This document shows positions 57,201-64,000 of a stretch of DNA of 64,000 bases, one piece after another (within the stretch, counting starts at the first letter, position 1; every line of letters begins with the position of its first letter). Below the pieces are notes generated by a model. That model saw only the letters and a list, made by a program, of their open reading frames with translations. It did not search any database and was not told the DNA's origin. Position numbers and translations under genes: made by a program. The DNA is taken from NCBI GenBank assembly GCA_963930655.1, contig OZ005602.1, positions 7,990,001 through 8,054,000 of the forward strand, written 5' to 3'. The stretch comes from Myrica gale. Its lineage: Eukaryota > Streptophyta > Magnoliopsida > Fagales > Myricaceae.

Positions 57201-60200
57201 ATCTCAGGTACCTGACTTGAACTATATACCACCATGCAGTTGTCTTCATCTGGTACAGCAAGGGCAGTTTGTGTCTCCATATAGAAATAGTATTGTGACC
57301 CAAGTTTAATCTGATTGTCCCCATTCGCCAAAAATTTCACAGTGAGGCCACATTCTCTTAATTGAGTGAAGAGAAGCTGAAGGAGTGTAAGCATGTAAAA
57401 AGTCTTGATTTATTTTTTTTTTCTTATTTTCAAAGAGGACTGTTACATATGTGATAGAGTAATGATGAATATCCATACTCTAAAGTAGGTAAACTTGGGC
57501 ATTGGGGAGAAAAGCAGAGAAACAATAGCCTATAGATTACAAGTACCTCTGCAGAAAGAATCCTCTGATCTGCTTCAGCCATTCCTTTTGATATATCACC
57601 AACCTGTTTTGGGTAAAGTATAGGAGGAACCTCAAAAAGGCTAGATCTCCGAACAGCCTCTTCTACGGAGAGAATAGGCAGTTCTAGATTTTCCATGTTG
57701 TAATCAACCACAGCAAGGTTTGTAGCTGTATCTGCATGCCTCTGTGTATCTGCAACCTACAAAATGATTTATGTATTTAGATGGTGCAGAAACCAAAAGG
57801 AGGAAGTAAACTTCTTTGTAATGTCATCTCTATTTACATTCAAACACAACGACGGTCACGTGTCCCTGGACAAGAATAAAGGAATTACCACCAAGGCAAG
57901 AATCTGACCAGCACACTCAGTAAGCTTCTCAGCAAATAAAGGTTCAGCATCAAACATGTGCTTTGATCCTATATTCTCTCCACCTTCAGGGATATCCTCG
58001 AAAGTAATAACTGCAGCCACTCCATCTGGATATGGATTTGTTTCGAATTTTATACCATTTACCCATGCCAAAGGCTTTGTGCTATAAATGAATGCTCCGT
58101 GTAGGCAATTTGCTGGTGAAGGAATGTCATCCACATAGACAGCCTCACCTACGCAACAGATCAGCATGAGTAAGAAATCTAATCAGTGCTGATCATCAAC
58201 ATAAAGTACAAAAGAATATATCGTCACACTAAACCACGAGCGATAATAACAAGCGACCATAATGAAGCAGAAACCTATGTAACACCAGCAGGTAATTCAT
58301 GAACATGCTTGCTTGCAGTAACTTCCCAGAAAAATAAAAAGAGAAAGAGAGACGGTTTTAACAAAGGTTAAACTTGAGCAAAAATATGGGAACAAGGTAA
58401 ATTTAAAGAACCTCGACAGTTGGAAAGTTGAATTTTCCAATTTATTTGGGACGTGAACATGATGTGTCAAGTTTCAAACAAGAAACATGAGGCCAGCAAA
58501 GGCAGGAGGATGCTGCTAATAGACTACATAATAGAACATTAATGATAGTGAAAACAAGAGTAATAATAAACCAGAAAACAATGTTCACATAACACAAAAT
58601 CATGAGTAGTATAACAAACCAGAAGCATGGATGGCAGCTCCAGATTTTGTAATTGGCTCACCCACAGGATGATACTCTGTGCTTGATCCAATCACCTGCT
58701 TAGCAGGTGACAGAATAGTCGGGACCTTACAATGATCAAGCTGGAAAAAATTCTGGTCTATTTTTGAAGCTTCGACTAACAAATTATTTGTATATCCATC
58801 CACCAAACCATTAGAAATTCCACCACTATTATCAAGTAAGGGACTAAAGAAATTGAAAAGAAAACCGATGGCCAAGCTTGACCTATACGCAGGAGAGGAA
58901 GCGCCTTCTTCAGGAACAATAGTGGCTCAGTAATCTGATAGCTTCATATAGAACACCAACAACTAAAGCTTTTCCAGCTAACAATTCCTCCACCTTTCTT
59001 GCTCTGAGTGCATGTTTGGTCCCATAAGCACCAAAAGCCAGCTGACAGTTATTGACCGTGATCCTATCAGAAGTTTTACATGGAGAGACTTCAGCCAAGA
59101 AAGCAGCATTTAAATAGGGCAATGCATTTCCAAGAGGTCGTGGTGCAGCTCGGTAGGTTTCAAAAAGCAATAGGGTGTCAGTTTCAGAAGAAATACTTTT
59201 AATTGATTCCCAAACTGGGATTCTAACATTCAGAAGAACAGTTTTGGAATCCAACGGAGGCCTTTCAAGGAACTCCTCTAACATTATCTTTTCATGTCTG
59301 GTGCCACTCAGTATCTCTACCATTGAACCCACAGCAAGAAGTATGGTAGCAATATCTGAATGAAAATGTTTCCTCTGTGCCATTACCAAATTTCCCCCAA
59401 CACTAGCTGTGTTCCGGATGAATCCTGATGCAATTTTCTCCATATGGTCAGCAATCTTTTTAAGCACCATCTCACTCTTTGAGTGAAATTCATCTTTGTT
59501 TTCTTTCTTTAGAGCTTCAATAGCTTTAGAGATTGTCACGGTTGCTCCAATCTAAATCCCTGTAGGATCTGTTCTAATGGATTCTCGCTCGGGAATATAC
59601 CTTAGATCAACGTATCTGTCAATGTGTTCCACTTCCTTGTAATAACCCCTTCCAGTGTTACCAGCAACTAGTTTAATCGAGCTTTCTTTACAGGCCTGAA
59701 TGGATTCCAATAAGCTCTGCAATTCCTTGACACTAACAGGATTGTACCAACAAAATATTTTAGAATCCAAAACCAATGAAGACCGTATTTCCTTCTTCAA
59801 GAACTCTGGAAATGTACCGATGTCTCTATGAGGATTATAGAGTGGTAGTTTATTTGTTTTGACTTCCTTGCTCTCTCCCTTTCTCCAAAAAGTGTTCAAC
59901 CCCAAGTCCTCAATATCAACATCAGCTGCAAAACTCTTGCAGGCATCGGCTATTGGTCTATAACCAGTACAGCGGCAGAGGTTTCCTGAAATAGCCTTTT
60001 CGGCCTCAGAAACAGTCAGCTTGGAGAATCCAGGACAGGGCTCTGGTCGATTGGTCTTTTCAGCATTGACCAAAGCTCCATAGAGCGAAACACACATTCC
60101 AGGAGTACAAAACCCACACTGAGAAGCATGGAAACCAGCGAACCTTTGATGAATTGGATGAAATCCATCTTTGCTATTTCCAAGGCCTTCAGTTGTTGTA

Positions 60201-60900
60201 ACAGAACATCCATTTATACTGCAAAGTAGAGTGAGACATGAACTTGCCGTAAAATCCTCAACCAGGTCAAGCACAGGATCATACTTTGACAATAGAACAA
60301 CACAAGCGCCACAACCACCTGCAGCAATGAATTATAGCCCACCTTAGGAAATCATTTCAATGATGTGGAGATTATTCATAAGTTAGAAAAATCCATTTCC
60401 AGGCATAGTAACATAATCGAAGATCTAGACAAAACAAATTCTTCAAAATCACCAGCATAACAGAGAGAGTCTTGATTGGCTGCCAGAAACAACCGATGAG
60501 AGAGAATTTGAAATACAACTTTCTCGTACTTAATTTTTGCAGAGAAAAAAAAAACAAATCCAGACAGTTGTTAAAATCTCAATTTCATCACCGAGATTCT
60601 AAATCACTTTCTAATAGACGTCTTCACAAGGACTGGCAAAGCAAAACCTGCGTCCTCAAAGGTCTTAACAGCCGAATATTCAAACTAAACCACCCACTAA
60701 GAGTGCATAACAAAGAGTGAAGCTTTTACTCCACAGAGAGCCAATCCCATCCAGTCTAGTTTACATCGCAGCATCGCAATAAGGGAAAGAAAACTTAACT
60801 ACCCATTCAAGGAAAAGAAACCCAGATTGAAATTCAACAGCAATCGAAAATTCTGATTCTACGACAAAAAATAACAGACAAATACTCACAAACACCCTGA

Positions 60901-60937
60901 GTAACAGGGAATATGCTTTTCAAATAGAAATATATAA
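60901..60937. other. Deletion junction of AO-2
   Basis: AO-1 and AO-2 agree through AACACCCTGA (25470 / 60900). AO-2 then continues with CAGGGAATATGC, which in unit 1 lies at about 26606. About 1.13 kb, holding exon 1, the TATA candidate and the proximal upstream repeat, is missing. Confidence 0.85.
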
Positions 60938-61368
60938 GGGGAAAATACATTTTTTTTATCCATGAATTATAATAGGTTTTGCACTTTGCACTGTAAACTA
61001 CCAGTTTTGATACATTACATCTTCTAATTACCAATCTTAGACACTTTACATCCTTTGTCAAATTTTTAGACTAAAATGACGATAATATCATTGATTTATT
61101 TTACACATATTAAAAATATTGTTGTCAATTTATTAATTTTTCGAGGGTATTATTGTCAAATGGGGGTACAAAGTATTTAATATCAGTAGTTGGAGGGTGT
61201 AATATGTCAAAGTGAGTAATTTATGGTGTAAAGTGTCTAACATTGATAGTTTGAGGGTGCAATGTGTCTAACATTGATAGTTTGAGGGTGCAATGTGTCA
61301 AAATTAGTAGTTTATGATGCAATGTGTCATAGACCTAGTAGTTGACGGGTGAAAAATGTATTTATCTC
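60938..61368. repeat. Inverted-repeat element upstream of AO-2
   Basis: Left GGGGAAAATACATTTTTT, right (inverse) GAGATAAATACATTTTTC. The arms are tandem degenerate units such as GTGTCTAACATTGATAGTTT and GAGGGTGCAATGTGTC. It is absent at the matching point of unit 1 (about 26.64 kb). Confidence 0.6.
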
Positions 61369-61432
61369 AATATATAGTGTATTTTAATTAAAAAATATTT
61401 TTTTTCTCTTTCTGATTATTCAAAGTTGTTGG

Positions 61433-62200
61433 ACCTCTCAATTTAATATGTTTAATAAGAGCATAATAAAAATAAAAAATATTTTTTGAATATGAAAAAG
61501 AAAAGAAGACATGTAAAGTGTCCACTTTAGTAGGCAGTTTCTATTTTTTCCTTTCCAACCACCATAGTCTTCAAAAAACAAAAAACAAACAAATAATAAA
61601 AATAAATATTTTAGTTACATCTAAATATGATGTTCCCTCTTTGTTCTTTCTACTCCAACATCTAAATATCTTAGTTACATAAATCTTGAATATATATTTA
61701 ACAATACAATATAGTATTAAATTTTAATTTCTGCTAATTCTTCAGTAAAGCAAAATCTTTTGTTTTGGTTTTAGAATACATTTAAAGAAAAGATTTATAA
61801 TTGTTTTAATACAAAGGACTTAAAAAATTAATAAATAAGTTAGTTTTAGGATCAATAATTAATTCTTACTACATCATATGCAAATAAAGAATAAGAATAC
61901 TTTATTCCTACCATTAACTACATCGGGGATTTGTATGCCATTGGATCCAAATATTCGTCTCCATGATCATTCCAAACTTTAACCATTTTTTTAGCTCATC
62001 TTTTGGCATTTTTGTGAAAGCTTGGTCCACCTCTCTGATTCAAGCTAAGATTATCAGATTTCTAATTAATACAAAATTTAGACCCTCTTACAAAATATTA
62101 TCATTTAATATTTATTGCATTTCGTACAAACCTATCGTGCCTCCGGCTTAATTATAATTATGAAGCAAATAAATTAAGAAAGTAGTTGCTTATCAAATTA
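61433..62200. other. AT-rich intergenic DNA, nothing recognised
   Basis: Homology to unit 1 fades at about 61432. Short open frames (61963-62151) look like chance. Confidence 0.3.
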
Positions 62201-62578
62201 GGGATAAATATATATTTCATTCTTAAATTAAGAGTTTTTATACTTTGCACCTTAAACTATCAATATTTTGTCACATTTCACCCACCGAGTATTTATTTTA
62301 GACATTTGCACCTTCATTTTTCGCTTGCTTGGACAAAAAAAATGTTGGCATGTGAAATTTTGATTCTACCCTTACATATTTTGTTGTTGCAAGGGTAAAG
62401 TTGACATTTCAGTAGAAAAAGAATAATCTTTCCTCCAAAATAATTTAAAATTTTGGTGAGGGATATAAAGTGTCTGAAATCAATAACTAGTAGGGAAAAT
62501 ATGACAAAAGCGATAGTTTAGAATATGAAGTGTCAAAACTCTCATAATTCGAGCTAGGTGAAAAATATATTTCTCTCC
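62201..62578. repeat. Inverted-repeat element carrying the empty CACTA site
   Basis: Left GGGATAAATATATATTTC, right (inverse) GGAGAGAAATATATTTTTC. The arms consist of degenerate ACTTTGCACC / TGAAGTGTC units. In unit 1 the same element is split by the CACTA transposon: its right tip lies at 43471-43491. Confidence 0.65.
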
Positions 62579-63121
62579 TTAAATAATTATCAGTATATTT
62601 ATTTAGGTATTTACTAAAGACAGATAATGAAGAAGAATCAAGTCATATAGTCTTGTTTGGGGGTATTTGAGTCCTTTCATAATGCACGTAACACTAACAT
62701 ATATATCGCAAAGAATTTGACTTATGTATATGCAGAGATCGGTGCCTTAAAAGACTTTTCTTTTCTTCTTTTTTTGGAAAAACTTAAAAGACTCTTTGTC
62801 ATGAAAGAACAAAATACCACTGGAAAGAAAACAGAGAGCTGAGGCTTTTCGCAAGAACATATAGGCTATGAATAAATCACCTATGGAGGCTCAACTTGTA
62901 GCACGATTTGCAGAGTGCAAAGCTGTGGTGATGTCTGCTAGTTTCGCAATAGGGATCGATGGGCACCTAAATATCGGCACAATCGGCCCAGTCAGTCCCA
63001 AACAAAACACTAGAAAACCTACGGATTTGAAAGAAATATATACCCAACGGGTCTTGACTCAAACGACCCTCCTGAATTTTGAGAAGGTTTAGAAAGGCTT
63101 TGGTCGGCCAAACTATGCCTT
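62579..63121. other. Right end of unit 2 and following intergenic DNA
   Basis: Homology to 43492-43652 runs to about 62732. After that no gene is recognised; the frame at 62868-63092 is short and unlike known proteins. Confidence 0.4.
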
Positions 63122-63129
63122 ACTCGCAA

Positions 63130-63601
63130 CAGTGCCGGCTCAAGGGTAAGGCAAGTTAGGCGGTGGCCTAAGGCCTCACCCTGAGCAAGGCCCCGTAAAG
63201 ACTAAAAATATTTTTTTTATATATATTTTTTGTGTGTTGTAGATGACCCAAAAATAAAAAGACAACTGAGTTAATAAAAAAAAAAGACAAAATGCAATCT
63301 TTTCATATTTGTTTTATCATGAGTGGACATATATATTTCTTTCAGACTTCCGAATTCTTTTTTAGATATTTCTGAACTTTGCTCAAAGAGAAAAAATGTC
63401 TTATAAATTTCTTAATTGTTCTAGTCATGGGGCCTTGATGTCATGTATGAGGGCCTCATAAAAAATAATTAATGGGGTCTTTAATATTTTATATTAAATT
63501 TAATAATTTTAAGATAATTTTAAATATTTTATATTAAATTTTATATAAAAGACTATTAATTTATTTTGCCTTAGGCCTCCATTTTCTTTGAGCCGGCCCT
63601 G
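63130..63601. mobile_element. 472-bp hAT-type non-autonomous element
   Basis: Left CAGTGCCGGCTCAAGGG and right, inverted, CAGGGCCGGCTCAAAG. Exact 8-bp duplication ACTCGCAA at 63122-63129 and 63602-63609. The sub-ends carry GGCCTAAGGC and GCCTTAGGCC in inverted orientation. There is no transposase. Confidence 0.88.
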
Positions 63602-64000
63602 ACTCGCAAAGGCCATAGCATGACTGATGCCACATTTCGAAATTACTCAAAAGCCATTGTAAAAGGCCTTCCTTTTACTTGTCCGCACAAAGGGAGAGGC
63701 ACCTTAGACACAGATTTTTCTGCTATGATAATCTTGTCAACTGCAAAAATTTAAGTGTCCTACACCATAATTAAACTTCAATCTTGACTTTGTAACAAAG
63801 TTCAAGCATTCGTTTCCCTCTGTCCAAAAAACTCTATTTATGATAATTTACCAATCATTTTCACGCAATACAAGAAAATTCACTTTGGGTGTAAAAAAAA
63901 AAATTTGTCACCCAAAGTGCCAAATTCGTCATCGAAAGTTTTGGGTGACAAAATATAGTTGTCACCCGTTTTGTCACGCCCCAAACGCTATTCCAAAGGG
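63602..64000. other. Window edge with transposon-tip-like sequence
   Basis: From about 63868 there are inverted and direct copies of CTTTGGGTG / CACCCAAAG and GGGTGACAAAAT, resembling the tip at 28146. At 63972 TGTCACGCCCCAAACGC begins, like the LTR-like edges at 28653 and 30913, and runs off the window. Confidence 0.35.

Larger units (their letters stand above)
49771..60318 (-). pseudogene. Aldehyde oxidase pseudogene, copy AO-2 (exon 1 missing)
   Basis: Counterpart of AO-1. Exons (minus): 60318-58620, 58148-57889, 57756-57547, 57310-57092, 55959-54994, 53505-53410, 53223-53125, 52108-51919, 49997-49771. Splice sites are all GT-AG and exons 3-10 are each open, with the same lengths as in AO-1. 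There are three disabling lesions: exon 1 and the promoter are deleted at 60900; GAG is changed to TAG at 59554-59552 in the FAD domain (GIEIG becomes GI-stop); a 2-bp deletion near 58930 shifts the frame after AIRLL. A 3-bp insertion near 58827 adds one Gly. The Moco domain still shows [33 protein letters not shown] and GEPPLLL, with replacements such as DG to DW before GGIELGQ. A LINE fragment sits in intron 9. Exon 6 protein identity to AO-1 is about 94% by eye. Confidence 0.92.

Noticed and set aside
1-64000. CRISPR arrays, operons, ribosome-binding sites, tRNA or rRNA genes
   Set aside because: Plant nuclear DNA. The repeats present are transposon subterminal arrays without unique spacers of constant length, and no cloverleaf or rRNA sequence was recognised.

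Overview
The window is nuclear DNA of a flowering plant, most likely a eudicot: AT-rich, intron-rich, crowded with nested transposons, and carrying plant-type aldehyde oxidase genes. I cannot name the species. All statements come from reading the sequence; no database search was run.

The backbone is a tandem duplication of a minus-strand aldehyde oxidase (AO) gene. AO-1 (exons between 25632 and 10034) has ten exons whose splice sites I could place on both sides. The joined reading frame is 4116 nt (1371 aa) with no break, holding both [2Fe-2S] domains, the FAD domain and the complete molybdenum-cofactor (Moco) domain, including the catalytic Glu of the GEPPLLL motif. AO-2 (60318 to 49771) keeps exons 2-10 with the same splice sites but has lost exon 1 and the promoter in one deletion, and exon 2 also has a nonsense codon and a 2-bp frameshift. 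It is a pseudogene as a full AO.

The duplicated unit is wider than the gene: about 6.29-43.65 kb (unit 1) and about 48.30-62.73 kb (unit 2), with an extra copy of the 3' flank at 45.4-47.3 kb. Because the units were once the same sequence, each shows the empty site for insertions in the other. This dates insertions relative to the duplication. Present in both: an LTR-like segment in intron 8 and a small inverted-repeat element in intron 6. Only in unit 1: a 4.46-kb L1-type LINE in intron 5 with its EN-RT part inverted, a 285-bp TRIM in intron 6, a 340-bp tandem repeat in intron 6, and an 8.58-kb CACTA element upstream. Only in unit 2: a 5'-truncated LINE in intron 9 and a TRIM with three LTRs in the 3' flank.

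Outside the AO genes, left to right: a 1.8-kb Mutator-like element carrying a trihelix-like gene fragment (1.3-3.1 kb); a decayed CACTA end (3.7-6.2 kb); a broken PPR gene (7.5-8.6 kb); LTR-retrotransposon debris including a Ty3/gypsy pol fragment (28.7-34.7 kb); the CACTA element (34.9-43.5 kb), which lacks a catalytic transposase; two hAT-type elements with exact 8-bp target duplications (45.5-46.0 and 63.1-63.6 kb); and several small inverted-repeat elements. No tRNA, rRNA or CRISPR was recognised. I found no convincing new biological system. The most informative content is the matched AO pair with reciprocal insertions, the promoter-deleting lesion of AO-2, and the internally rearranged retroelements.
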